A program made the translations under genes and the position numbers. Positions 53,264-62,288 of a stretch of DNA of 64,000 nt are shown piece by piece; position 1 is the first letter of the stretch, and the number at the start of each line of letters is the position of its first letter. The notes under the pieces were generated by a model. The model was not told where the DNA came from, did no database searches, and was given only the letters and a program-made list of their open reading frames with translations. Source of the stretch: Homoserinibacter sp. YIM 151385 (GTDB lineage Bacteria; Actinomycetota; Actinomycetes; Actinomycetales; Microbacteriaceae); NCBI RefSeq assembly GCF_027912415.1, contig NZ_CP115175.1, positions 1,736,001 through 1,800,000 on the forward strand, in the 5' to 3' direction.

Positions 53264-53715
53264 CAGGCCCGCGCGCCGCCCGCGGCGCCGCCGGTCTCGT
53301 CGTCGGGCTTCTCGCCCCGGGAAGGGCCGTCGGGAGCGCCAGGCCCGGCCGCGTCGCCGCCGGCCGCCGCCGCGCCCGACCCGTCCTCATCGAGCTCGGC
53401 GAGGCGGCGCTCGAGGTCGCGGATGCGCTCGTCGCGATCGTGGTCGCGGCCGATCCGCTCGAGGAAGGCGGGGTCGTCGTCCGGCGCCGAAGAGCGCTTC
53501 CGCTCCGGATAGCGCCCGTGCTGGCGCTGCTCGAGCCGCTCGCGGCCGATGATGAACCAGAGGATCGGGCCCACGCCGAGGAGCAGGCAGATGAGCACCC
53601 ACGCCCACTTGGGGAGCCCGCGGACCCGGCTCTCGTCGATCATGATGATGTCGACGATCGCGAAGATCGTGAGGGCGACCGAGATGAAGCCGAGAATCGC
53701 CCACAGTCGTGCCAT
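53263..53715 (-). CDS. PLDc_N-domain membrane protein
   Basis: 150 residues. Two N-terminal transmembrane helices ([20 protein letters not shown] and [20 protein letters not shown]) match the phospholipase-D nuclease N-terminal (PLDc_N) domain found alone in many actinobacteria. A charged coiled-coil-like stretch ([15 protein letters not shown]) and an Ala/Gly-rich tail follow. No catalytic domain, so probably a small membrane-associated factor of unknown function. ATG 53715 lies 6 nt after TAGAAT. Translationally coupled to menD. Confidence 0.85.
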   Translation of the reverse strand: MARLWAILGFISVALTIFAIVDIIMIDESRVRGLPKWAWVLICLLLGVGPILWFIIGRERLEQRQHGRYPERKRSSAPDDDPAFLERIGRDHDRDERIRDLERRLAELDEDGSGAAAAGGDAAGPGAPDGPSRGEKPDDETGGAAGGARA

Positions 53716-53794
53716 GCCCCGATTCTAGGCGACGCGCCCGGGCGCAGGCCGTGCGCCCGGCGGGCGATCAGGCGGCGGAGCCTAGACTTGCCCG

Positions 53795-54031
53795 GTGCCG
53801 ACCTGGGTCCGATACACGATCATCCGCCTGGGGCTCTTCGCGGTCATCTTCGCGGGCCTCCTGCTGATGCAGGTGCCGTTCGTCATCGCCGCGATCGTCG
53901 CCGCCGTCTGCGGCTTCGCGATCGCGTACATCTTCTTCCGCGGGCAGCGCGACGAGATCGCGCGGCAGCTCGCCGCGCGCCGCACCCGCGATCAGGCCGC
54001 CGCGGGCGACGAGCGCGCCGAGGACGTCTGA
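53795..54031 (+). CDS. DUF4229 family membrane protein
   Basis: 78 residues with two transmembrane helices (RLGLFAVIFAGLLLMQV and VIAAIVAAVCGFAIAYIFF) and a charged cytoplasmic tail with RGQRDEIARQLAARR. Matches the actinobacterial DUF4229 pattern, regularly found between menD and menA-region genes. GTG 53795 lies 6 nt after TAGACT. Divergent from the PLDc_N-type gene and convergent with menA. Confidence 0.85.
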   Translation: MPTWVRYTIIRLGLFAVIFAGLLLMQVPFVIAAIVAAVCGFAIAYIFFRGQRDEIARQLAARRTRDQAAAGDERAEDV

Positions 54032-54041
54032 GCTCGCCCGC

Positions 54042-55052
54042 CTAGAACGCGATCGCGGCCGCGACCGCGAGGCCCCACACGAGCGAGGTCAGCACCGTCA
54101 GGCGCAGCACCGTGAGGTGCTCGGCGGTCGTCTTCGCGAGCACCGCGATGATCATCGCCGGGACCGCGCCGAGCAGCGTGAAGTACGCGTAGGCGACGTT
54201 GAAGTAGATGAGCGACAGGTACGCGAGGATGCCGTACGGCGCGAGCATGAGGACGACGTAGACGATGCGGGCGGCCATGTCCGGCAGGAGCACCGCCAGC
54301 GTGCGCTTGCCGCTCACCGCATCCCGCTCCCGGTCGCGGAGGTTGTTCGACATGAGCACGGCACAGGCGAAGGCGCCCGCCGCGCTGCCGAGCACCCAGG
54401 CGTCGGCCGGGACCTGCCCCGAGAGCACGAAGGCCGTGCCGACGGTCGCGACCAGCCCGAAGAAGACGAAGACGACCACCTCGCCGAGGCCGAGGTAGCC
54501 GTAGGGGCGCTTGCCGCCCGTGTAGAACCACGCGGCGACGATCGCGACCGCGCCGACCGCGAGCAGCCACCAGTGCTGCGTGACGATCGTGATCGCGAGT
54601 CCCGCCGCCGCCGCGATGCCGAAGAACACGAACGCGACCGTCAGCACGGTCCGCGGCTTCGCGGCCCCCGAGCCGACGAGGCGGCGCGGTCCCTGGCGCT
54701 GCGCGCCGTCGACGCCGCGGATGCCGTCCGAGTAGTCGTTCGCGAAGTTCACGCCGATCTGCAGCGCGAAGGCGATGACGAGGCAGAGGACGGCGCGCAG
54801 CCAGTGCGTCCACAGCTCCTCGACGTAGTAGGTGGAGAGGGCCCAGCCGAGCGCGACCGGCGAGATCGCGAGCGCGAGCGTCTGCGGGCGGGCCCCGCGG
54901 ATCCAGTCGCCGGGGGTCGCCGGCTTCACCGGCGCCGGCCGGCTGTTCTTCTTCGCCCCCGCCTTGGCGCGCGCCTTCGGCGGCACCGGCCGGGCGACGG
55001 CCGCCCGGTTCGCATCTCGGGGGTCGATCCGCTGCTGCTTCGCTCCTGCCAC
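54042..55052 (-). CDS. menA: 1,4-dihydroxy-2-naphthoate polyprenyltransferase
   Basis: 336 residues. UbiA-type membrane prenyltransferase that attaches the polyprenyl chain to 1,4-dihydroxy-2-naphthoate. A Lys/Ala/Pro-rich N-terminal 45 residues precede WIRGARPQTL; the first Asp-rich motif is NDYSD (105-109) and the second lies in NNLRDRERD. Eight to nine membrane helices. GTG 55052 is 7 nt after TAGACT, fixing the start within a longer open frame. Confidence 0.95.
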   Translation of the reverse strand: MAGAKQQRIDPRDANRAAVARPVPPKARAKAGAKKNSRPAPVKPATPGDWIRGARPQTLALAISPVALGWALSTYYVEELWTHWLRAVLCLVIAFALQIGVNFANDYSDGIRGVDGAQRQGPRRLVGSGAAKPRTVLTVAFVFFGIAAAAGLAITIVTQHWWLLAVGAVAIVAAWFYTGGKRPYGYLGLGEVVVFVFFGLVATVGTAFVLSGQVPADAWVLGSAAGAFACAVLMSNNLRDRERDAVSGKRTLAVLLPDMAARIVYVVLMLAPYGILAYLSLIYFNVAYAYFTLLGAVPAMIIAVLAKTTAEHLTVLRLTVLTSLVWGLAVAAAIAF

Positions 55053-55177
55053 GATCCGGAGTCTATTCGGCGCCGCTCGACGCCTCCTCCCGCGCGCTCT
55101 CCGGGAGGGGATCCGGCCGACACGCCGATCCCCAAGGGCTCCAGCCCGGCGCGTCGCCTGAAACCCCTCCCGAAGGA

Positions 55178-56323
55178 TCAGCCGTCGAGCGCGAGCCGGT
55201 GCAGCGCGAGCCGGTCGGGCTTGCCGGAGGCCAGGGTGGGGATGCCGGTGCCCCACACGATCCGCAGCGGGCGCGCGGCCGGGCCGAGCTCCGCCGCGAG
55301 GCGCGCGTCGAGCCGCCCGCCGAGCTCCGCATCCTCAGGGGCTGCCGTCACGAGGACCGCGCGCTCGCCCCAGCGTGGATGCGGCACCGCGACCGCCACC
55401 GCATCCACGAGCCTGGGCTCCTCGCGCGCGACCCGCTCGATGTCGCCGAGCGCCACCTTGAGGCCGCCCGAGACGATGACGTCGTCGCGGCGGCCGGTCA
55501 CGCGGAGGCGGCCGTCGGCATCCACCGAGCCCGCGTCGGCGGTGCGGAACCAGCGCACGCCGTCCTCCTCGAGGAAGCGCTCGCCGCTCAGCGCCGGATC
55601 GCCGAGGTAGCCCTCCGCGATGCCCGGCCCGCCGAGCTGGACCTCGCCGTCGACGACCCGCATCCGCGTCGTGCCGATCGGCTCGCCGTCGTACACGCAG
55701 CCGCCGCTCGTCTCGCTCGAGCCGTAGCTGCGCACGACGTGGATGCCGGCCTCGCGCGCCGCGTCGAGGAGCGCCGCGGGGGTGGCCTGGCCGCCGACGA
55801 GCACCGCGCCGAAGCCGCTGAGCGCTGCCCGCGCCGGCTCGTCGCCGAGCAGCGTCGCGAGCTGCGCCGGCACGAGCGAGACGAGGGGATGCGGTTCGGC
55901 GACACGCGCCGCGGCACGCACGAAGGCGCTCGCCGTGAACGGCCCCGGCGCGACGACGGCCGGGTCGATGCCGGCCGCGATCGAGCGCGCGAGCACGTTG
56001 AGCCCCGCGATGTAGTGGGTCGGCAGCGCGAGCACCCAGGCCCCCGGCGACCCCGCCGCGAGCGCCGCCTGCCCGGCGGCCGCGTTCGCGAGGAGGGCGT
56101 CGGCCGAGATCGCGACCCGCTTCGGGCGGCCCGTCGAGCCGCTCGTCTCGACGACGAGCGCCACCTTCTGCGGCACCTCGCGCGGGAGCTCGGGCGACCG
56201 GCCGGCCTCCGCCGGCGGCGCACCCGAGGGCCGCACGAGGATCGCCGGCCCGCCCGCGAGCGCCGCCCGCAGCGCCTCGAGGACCTCGGGGCCAGCCGGC
56301 ACGACGCGCAGCTCGCGGGTCAT
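55178..56323 (-). CDS. menE: o-Succinylbenzoate--CoA ligase
   Basis: 381 residues of the acyl-adenylating superfamily, compact as in other actinobacterial MenE. AMP-binding P-loop TSGSTGRPK (60-68), RSYGSSETSGG, the adenine/ribose contact RTADAGSVDADGRLRVTGRRDD, and SGKPDR with the C-terminal catalytic Lys. Activates o-succinylbenzoate to its CoA thioester for MenB, encoded 10 nt upstream on the same strand. Confidence 0.93.
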   Translation of the reverse strand: MTRELRVVPAGPEVLEALRAALAGGPAILVRPSGAPPAEAGRSPELPREVPQKVALVVETSGSTGRPKRVAISADALLANAAAGQAALAAGSPGAWVLALPTHYIAGLNVLARSIAAGIDPAVVAPGPFTASAFVRAAARVAEPHPLVSLVPAQLATLLGDEPARAALSGFGAVLVGGQATPAALLDAAREAGIHVVRSYGSSETSGGCVYDGEPIGTTRMRVVDGEVQLGGPGIAEGYLGDPALSGERFLEEDGVRWFRTADAGSVDADGRLRVTGRRDDVIVSGGLKVALGDIERVAREEPRLVDAVAVAVPHPRWGERAVLVTAAPEDAELGGRLDARLAAELGPAARPLRIVWGTGIPTLASGKPDRLALHRLALDG

Positions 56324-56333
56324 CGGCCGGACC

Positions 56334-57232
<899 letters not shown>

Positions 57233-57233
<1 letters not shown>

Positions 57234-57658
57234 CACAGTCCTCCCAGCAGTCGAAGTCCGTAGGTGAGCACGAGGGGGTTGCCGAGCACAGCGAGCACCA
57301 GGCCCGCGATCGCCGCGAGGCGGGTGCGCCGTCGCACGAGCGCGATGACGGCGCACACGACCGCCGCGACCCCCGCAGCCATGGCGACGATCGCGAGGAC
57401 GGTCGCGACGACCGGCTCCGCGAGCGCGATCTCGACCCCCGCGCCGACCAGCACCGCCTGCACGACGGCGAGGACGAGCGCGAGGATGCCGGGGAGCCGG
57501 GGCGAGCCGACGCGGCGTGCGCGCGGTGCACGCGTCGCCGCACCCGCATCCCGCGCACCGGGGGGCGGCACCTCGATGTCGGGCGCGGCACGCGGCGCGG
57601 GGCTCCGGGCCGGTCTCGGGGCCAGGCCCGCGGCACGGTCCGGCATCGGCTCGCTCAT
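57233..57658 (-). CDS. Small membrane protein upstream of menB
   Basis: 141 residues: a Pro/Ala/Arg-rich cytosolic N-terminus (about 55 residues) and three hydrophobic segments (LPGILALVLAVVQAVLVGAG, VVATVLAIVAMAAGVAAVVCAVIALV, LAAIAGLVLAVLGNPLVL). Resembles the short actinobacterial DUF4190-like membrane proteins; function unknown. ATG 57658 has GAGGAGG 8 nt upstream and a TAGGCT -10 box further up. One-base overlap with menB suggests co-translation. Confidence 0.75.
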
Positions 57659-57692
57659 GCAGGCCCTCCTCGCATCCCAGCCTAACGGCGGG

Positions 57693-58595
57693 TCACGACA
57701 CGGAGATCGAGGAGCCGATGAGCGCGACGATGATCGGGTTGCACGCGAGCGACAGGACGAGGCCCAGGACCGCCCAGCCGCGCGGGGGCCGCGCGAGGCC
57801 GACGAGCGCGAGGACGAAGGACACCGCGATCGGCAGGAAGGCGAGGAAGAAGGTGTCCCGCTCGTTGCTCGCGATGCCCACCATCTCGATGCCGAATCCG
57901 ATGAGCGCGAAGACGGTCGAGACCTTGCCGAGCGTGCCCCGGCCGGGCTGCCGCGGGATGCGCGGGCCGGGGGCCGGCACGGGGCGGCCGTCGGGGCCGA
58001 TGCCCGCGCGCGCGGCGCGGGCGGCACGCCGGGAGCTCGGCTGCACGGCGGGCGCGCCGGCCTGGATCGACACCCCGCTCGCATCGGCGGGGATCGCCCA
58101 TGGCGCGGGTCCGGGGCCCGCCGCGGCTCCGGCATCCTGCCCGAGCGGTCCCGCCATGGCGCGCCTGACCTCGGCGGGGAGCAGCTCGGCCTCGCGCCGC
58201 GCGAGCTCCTGCTGCGAGGCGGCGAGCACCTGCTCGAGGGAGGTCGAGGCGAGCTCGGACTGCGGGTCGGGGATCGCCTTGCGCACCTCGGCGACGGCGG
58301 CGTCCGCGAGGGGGGCCTCGGACTCGGCGAGGACGGCGCCCTCGGGGACGCCGCTCGCGTCGGCCGGATGGAGCTCCTCGGCGGCGGCCTGCCGGGGGGC
58401 CGCCCGGGCGATCGGATCGGCTGCCGTCGCCGCGTCGGCCGTGGCGCTCGTCGACGTCAGCCCGTAGTCGCGTCCGACCGGGATCACGGTCGAGCCGGGG
58501 AGCGCGGTGGGCGTCCAGGCGGTGCCGGAGGCCTGCGAGAGGTAGTCGGCGAGGGTGCGCGTCGTCGTCGCCGGCTCGCCCGTATTCTCCGACAT
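57693..58595 (-). CDS. Membrane protein with long disordered N-terminus
   Basis: 300 residues. Residues 1-210 are Ala/Pro/Glu-rich with no clear fold; the C-terminal 90 carry three hydrophobic segments (STVFALIGFGIEMVGIAS, FLAFLPIAVSFVLALVGLA, AVLGLVLSLACNPIIVALIG). The C-terminal design parallels the protein encoded just downstream (GNPLVLTYGL versus CNPIIVALIG), so the two may be divergent duplicates. ATG 58595 has GAGAGGGGG and TAGGCT upstream. Function unknown. Confidence 0.75.
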   Translation of the reverse strand: MSENTGEPATTTRTLADYLSQASGTAWTPTALPGSTVIPVGRDYGLTSTSATADAATAADPIARAAPRQAAAEELHPADASGVPEGAVLAESEAPLADAAVAEVRKAIPDPQSELASTSLEQVLAASQQELARREAELLPAEVRRAMAGPLGQDAGAAAGPGPAPWAIPADASGVSIQAGAPAVQPSSRRAARAARAGIGPDGRPVPAPGPRIPRQPGRGTLGKVSTVFALIGFGIEMVGIASNERDTFFLAFLPIAVSFVLALVGLARPPRGWAVLGLVLSLACNPIIVALIGSSISVS

Positions 58596-58632
58596 CCGTC
58601 CCCCTCTCGCGCTCAGCCTAGCGGCGAGACGC

Positions 58633-58708
58633 GACGCGGACTCAGGAGATGCCGGGGCCGCAATCGCTGCCGGGCGGCAGTCGGCGCCCGATCTCCTGAG
58701 TTCGCGCC
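58633..58708. repeat. Hairpin element related to the GGATTCAGGAG family (upstream of menC)
   Basis: 18-nt arms 58633-58650 and 58691-58708 with two mismatches (core ACTCAGGAGAT), around a 40-nt loop containing CAATCGCTGCCGG, which resembles GAATCGCTCCCGG in the loops at 59742 and 60281. Divergent member of the same family. Confidence 0.65.
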
Positions 58709-58731
58709 ACCACCGGGTGCAGACTGGGCTC

Positions 58732-59721
58732 GTGACCGCCGACGTTCCCGACCTGCGCGAGCTGCTCGACGGCGCCGTCGTGGTCGCACTCCCCCTGCGT
58801 GTCCGCTTCCGCGGCATCGACGAGCGCGAGGCGCTGCTCATGCGCGGGCCCGAGGGCTGGAGCGAGTTCTCGCCCTTCGCCGAGTACGACGACGAGGAGT
58901 CCGCGGCCTGGCTCCGCGCCGCCGTCGACTTCGGGTGGTCGGCCGGTCCCGCGCCGCGCCGCGACCGCATCCCCGTGAATGCGACCGTGCCCGCCGTCGA
59001 GGCGACACGGGTCGCCGAGGTGCTCGCGCGGTTCCCGGGATGCCGCACCGCGAAGGTGAAGGTCGCCGAACGCGGGCAGACGCTCGCTGACGACGTCGCC
59101 CGCGTGCGCGCCGCGCGCGAGGTCCTGGGGCCGGAGGGCCGCATCCGCGTCGACGCGAACGGCGGCTGGAACCTCGACGAGGCCGAGCGCGCCGCCCACG
59201 AGCTCGCCCCCTTCGACCTCGAGTACCTCGAGCAGCCGTGCCCGGGCGTCGAGGAGCTCGCCGAGCTGCGGGCGCGTCTCCACGACTGGCAGCTGCCGAT
59301 CGCCGCCGACGAGAGCGTCCGCCGGGCCGAGGACCCGCTCGCGGTCGCGCGGGCCGGCGCCGCCGATCTCCTCGTCGTGAAGGCCCAGCCGCTCGGCGGG
59401 GTGCGGCGCGCGCTCGACCTCGTCGCCGAGGCGGGTCTGCCGGCCATCGTCTCGAGCGCCCTCGACACGAGCATCGGCCTCTCGATGGGCGCGCACCTCG
59501 CCGCGGCGCTGCCCGAGCTCGACTACGACTGCGGCCTCGGCACGGCGGCGCTGCTCGCGGCCGACGTCACGGCATCCCCGCTCCTCCCGGTCGACGGCGC
59601 CGTCGAGGTGCGACGGGTCGAGCCGGATGCGGAGCTGCTGGCCCGGCACACCGCCTCACCCGAGCGCACGGCCTGGTGGCACGAGCGCCTCGCCCGGGTG
59701 CACGAGCGCCTCGCCGGCTGA
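58732..59721 (+). CDS. menC: o-Succinylbenzoate synthase
   Basis: 329 residues of the enolase superfamily. Dehydrates SHCHC to o-succinylbenzoate. Catalytic KxK at Lys108/Lys110 (TAKVKVAERG), metal ligands Asp141 (RVDANGGW), Glu167 (LEQPC) and Asp193 (AADES), and Lys217 (VVKAQPLGG). GTG 58732 is chosen because homology starts there; no strong Shine-Dalgarno is seen. It completes the OSB pathway with menF, D, E, B, A and G in this window; menH and a DHNA-CoA thioesterase are not seen. Confidence 0.94.
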   Translation: MTADVPDLRELLDGAVVVALPLRVRFRGIDEREALLMRGPEGWSEFSPFAEYDDEESAAWLRAAVDFGWSAGPAPRRDRIPVNATVPAVEATRVAEVLARFPGCRTAKVKVAERGQTLADDVARVRAAREVLGPEGRIRVDANGGWNLDEAERAAHELAPFDLEYLEQPCPGVEELAELRARLHDWQLPIAADESVRRAEDPLAVARAGAADLLVVKAQPLGGVRRALDLVAEAGLPAIVSSALDTSIGLSMGAHLAAALPELDYDCGLGTAALLAADVTASPLLPVDGAVEVRRVEPDAELLARHTASPERTAWWHERLARVHERLAG

Positions 59722-59741
59722 GCCGCGGCGCGGCGGCGCGC

Positions 59742-59819
59742 TGGCGCGGATTCAGGAGTCGCGCACGCCGCGGTGCTCCGGAATCGCTCCCGGACGACGA
59801 GGCTCCTGAATCCGCGCCA
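59742..59819. repeat. Hairpin element TGGCGCGGATTCAGGAG, copy A
   Basis: 17-bp perfect arms (59742-59758; 59803-59819) and a 44-nt loop. With its left flank it forms a 104-nt direct repeat (59716-59819) of the element at 60255-60358, with about seven mismatches. The repeat begins at the GGCTGAG containing the menC stop. Confidence 0.85.
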
Positions 59820-59840
59820 TGCGGCGAATACGATCGCCGC

Positions 59841-60260
59841 ATGGACGACGAATCGCCCCTGCCACCGGCGCACCCCGAGTTCGCGCAGCACTTCACCGAC
59901 CCGATCTACGACGAGCCCGGCGACGATCTCGGGCCCTTCGGCAGCGACGAGGCGGCCGACAGCATCACCGAGGCGCTCGACGGACCGCCGATCACCGCCG
60001 CCACCACCCTGCGCGAGCTCGTCGCACGCGAGTTCGCCGACGTCGGCGGCGACGCGGTCATCGACGATCCCGACGAGGACGACCCCTCCTTCGACATGTC
60101 GATCGTCGGCCTCGGGTTCCTGATCCTGCGCATGCACGGACGGATTGACGCCGACGGCGGGCGCATCCTGCTCGCCGCAGTGGAGCGGATGCAGGCGGCC
60201 TTCGGCGACTTCGAGCAGCTCGCGACCATGCGACGCGATCTGGAGACGTTCCTCGGCTGA
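59841..60260 (+). CDS. Small acidic hypothetical protein flanked by hairpin repeats
   Basis: 139 residues, strongly acidic (VIDDPDEDDPSFD in the middle), with a helical C-terminal half (LGFLILRMHGRIDADGG, AAVERMQAAFGDFEQLATMRRDLETFL). I do not recognise the family. ATG 59841 lies 6 nt after TACGAT, a leaderless-type start. Near-identical 104-nt repeats end just upstream and begin at its stop codon, so the gene plus one repeat is a discrete module. Possible roles include an immunity-like or regulatory protein, but nothing in the sequence decides this. Confidence 0.75.
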   Translation: MDDESPLPPAHPEFAQHFTDPIYDEPGDDLGPFGSDEAADSITEALDGPPITAATTLRELVAREFADVGGDAVIDDPDEDDPSFDMSIVGLGFLILRMHGRIDADGGRILLAAVERMQAAFGDFEQLATMRRDLETFLG

Positions 60261-60280
60261 GCGGCGGCGCGGCCGCGCAC

Positions 60281-60358
60281 TGGCGCGGATTCAGGAGTCG
60301 CGCACGCCGCGGTGCTCCGGAATCGCTCCCGGACGAGAGAGCTCCTGAATCCGCGCCA
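60281..60358. repeat. Hairpin element TGGCGCGGATTCAGGAG, copy B
   Basis: Same arms as copy A (60281-60297; 60342-60358) and almost the same loop; differences cluster at the loop's 3' end (GACGACGAGG versus GACGAGAGAG). Lies between the small acidic gene and the converging ABC ATPase gene, where it can act as terminator. Confidence 0.85.
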
Positions 60359-60389
60359 CGACTGCGGGCCCAGCGGGACGCAGCCGAGC

Positions 60390-61202
60390 TCAGCTGCTGC
60401 GCACCGACCGCGCCGACCAGCGGCCCGCGTCGTGGCGCACCTCGATCGGGTGGTCGAACGCGGCCGAGACGAGCTCGGTCGTGAGGACCCCGGCCGCCTC
60501 GCCGGATGCGGTGATGCGCCCGTGCGAGATGAGGGCGGCGTGGGTGGTCGACTCCGGCAGCTCCTCGAGGTGGTGGGTGACGAGGATCGACGCGACCTCG
60601 GGGTGGAGGCGGCGGACACGGTCGACGGTCTCGAGCAGCTGCTCGCGCGCCGCGACATCGAGGCCCGTGGAGGGCTCGTCGAGGAGCAGCAGGCTCGGCT
60701 CGGCGATCAGCGCGCGGGCGATGAGCGCGCGCCCGCGCTCGCCCTGCGAGAGGGTCGGCCAGCGGGACGCCTCGACCTCGCCGAGCCCGAGGTCGTGCAC
60801 GAGGGACCGCGCGCGGGCCGTCTCGGCGGCGCTCGGCTCCCAGCGCGGCGGCAGGTCGAGGGTGCCCGTGATGCCGGTGAGCACGACCTCGAGGACGGTA
60901 CGCGGGACGTCGATCCCGTGCCGCGGGTTCACGTGCCCGATGCGCCGGCGCAGCTCCTGCACGTCCACCCGGCCGAGCCGGCCGCCCAGGATCTCGACCG
61001 TGCCGGAGGTGGGGTGACCCTGCGCGCCGCAGAGCGCGAGCGTCGTCGACTTGCCGGCGCCGTTCGGGCCGATGAGCGCCCAGTGCTCGCCCGCGCGGAC
61101 CTCGAGCGAGACGCCGTCGATGAGCGCGAGGCCGGAGCGCACGACGGTCGCACCGTCGAGCCGGAGGACGAGGTCGGGCAGGGGCGGGACGGTGCTGGAC
61201 AT
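60390..61202 (-). CDS. ABC transporter ATP-binding protein (orphan)
   Basis: 270 residues. Walker A GPNGAGKST (45-53), signature LSQGERGRA (about 151), Walker B SLLLLDEPSTGLD (about 173), H-loop VTHHLEELP. Sequence style matches stand-alone ATPases related to the ModF/iron-siderophore type. No permease is encoded alongside. ATG 61202 lies 7 nt after TAGGCT. It sits between the men genes and the cytochrome c assembly genes; whether it serves heme or another transport is unclear. Confidence 0.88.
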   Translation of the reverse strand: MSSTVPPLPDLVLRLDGATVVRSGLALIDGVSLEVRAGEHWALIGPNGAGKSTTLALCGAQGHPTSGTVEILGGRLGRVDVQELRRRIGHVNPRHGIDVPRTVLEVVLTGITGTLDLPPRWEPSAAETARARSLVHDLGLGEVEASRWPTLSQGERGRALIARALIAEPSLLLLDEPSTGLDVAAREQLLETVDRVRRLHPEVASILVTHHLEELPESTTHAALISHGRITASGEAAGVLTTELVSAAFDHPIEVRHDAGRWSARSVRSS

Positions 61203-61268
61203 CGACTCCAGCCTAGGCGGCGGAGCTCGCGACGCGTCCGTCGAGCACCCTCCGACGGCGGGCGCGGC

Positions 61269-62279
61269 CTACAGCCCCGAGTACGCGTGCAGCCCCTTGA
61301 AGAAGAGGTTGACGACGGTGAAGTTGAACAGGACCGCGGCGAAGCCGATGAGGGCGAGCCACGCGGAGCGGGTGCCGGCCCAGCCGCGGGTCGCGCGGGC
61401 GTGGATGTAGCCGGCGAAGACGACCCAGATCACGAAGGTCCAGACCTCCTTCGTGTCCCATCCCCAGTAGCGGCCCCAGGCGAAGGAGGCCCAGATGGCG
61501 CCGAAGATGAGGGTGAAGGTCCAGAACACGAAGCCGACGATGATGACGCGGTTGGCGAGGGTCTCGAGCGTCTCCGCGCTCGGCATGGTGCGCAGGAACC
61601 CGAGCTTCGTCTCGCCGCCGGCGAGGTCGCGGCGGTGCTGGAGCAGCTGGACGATCGAGAGGCCCGCGCCGACCGCGAAGAAGCCGGTCGCGAGGATCGC
61701 GACGAGCACGTGCACGACCAGCCAGGCCGACTGGAGCGCGGGCGGCAGAGGCGCGACGTCGACGTAGAAGTTCATGGTGGCGCTCACGAGCAGCAGCACG
61801 ACCATGCCGGTGATGTAGGCGCCGAGGAAGCGGAGGTCGCGCCACACCTGCACGAGCAGGAAGACGCCGGCGATGATCGCGGTGCCGGTGAGGGCGAACT
61901 CGAACATGTTCGCCCACGGGACCCGCTCGGCGGCGAAGCCGCGGAGGAGGACGGCGCCCGCGTGGATGACCCAGGCGAGGGCGGTGAGGGCGAAGGCGAC
62001 GCGCTGGTAGCGGCGGTCGGCCGGTCCGGTCGCACCGCCGTCGCGCTGCTCGGGACGGTAGGGCGAGACGCTCGCGCCGGGCGCATCCGAGGCGCCGGCC
62101 GCGGCCGCGCCGGCCGCGGCCGCGCCCGCACCGGCGAGCACCGCCTCCCGCTCTTGCACCGCGGCCGTCGGCCGGGCGGAGCGCTTCGCGAGATCGAGCG
62201 TGTAGACGATGAAGGCGAGCGTGTAGACGACCGCCGCCGAGTACACGGCGATCAGCGACATATCGGCGAGGTCGTTCAC
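61269..62279 (-). CDS. ccsB: Cytochrome c biogenesis protein CcsA/CcsB
   Basis: 336 residues, about eight membrane helices. The heme-handling WWD-type motif is present as WGRYWGWDTKEVWTFVIW, with conserved His-containing segments before and after it. Acts with ResB in System II to export heme and attach it to apocytochromes c. Residues about 40-75 form an Ala/Gly-rich cytosolic loop. GTG 62279 lies 6 nt after TAGGAT, so it may have its own leaderless promoter despite being 9 nt after the resB stop. Confidence 0.93.
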   Translation of the reverse strand: MNDLADMSLIAVYSAAVVYTLAFIVYTLDLAKRSARPTAAVQEREAVLAGAGAAAAGAAAAGASDAPGASVSPYRPEQRDGGATGPADRRYQRVAFALTALAWVIHAGAVLLRGFAAERVPWANMFEFALTGTAIIAGVFLLVQVWRDLRFLGAYITGMVVLLLVSATMNFYVDVAPLPPALQSAWLVVHVLVAILATGFFAVGAGLSIVQLLQHRRDLAGGETKLGFLRTMPSAETLETLANRVIIVGFVFWTFTLIFGAIWASFAWGRYWGWDTKEVWTFVIWVVFAGYIHARATRGWAGTRSAWLALIGFAAVLFNFTVVNLFFKGLHAYSGL

Positions 62280-62288
62280 GCGGTCATC

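Noticed and set aside
55053-55177. Regulatory hairpin between menE and menA
   Set aside because: Some GGGAGG/CCTCCC complementarity is visible but arms are short and imperfect; the menA -10 box is the only element I can support.
58633-60358. CRISPR-like array
   Set aside because: Repeats are few, widely spaced, internally palindromic and separated by genes; no cas genes or regular spacers.
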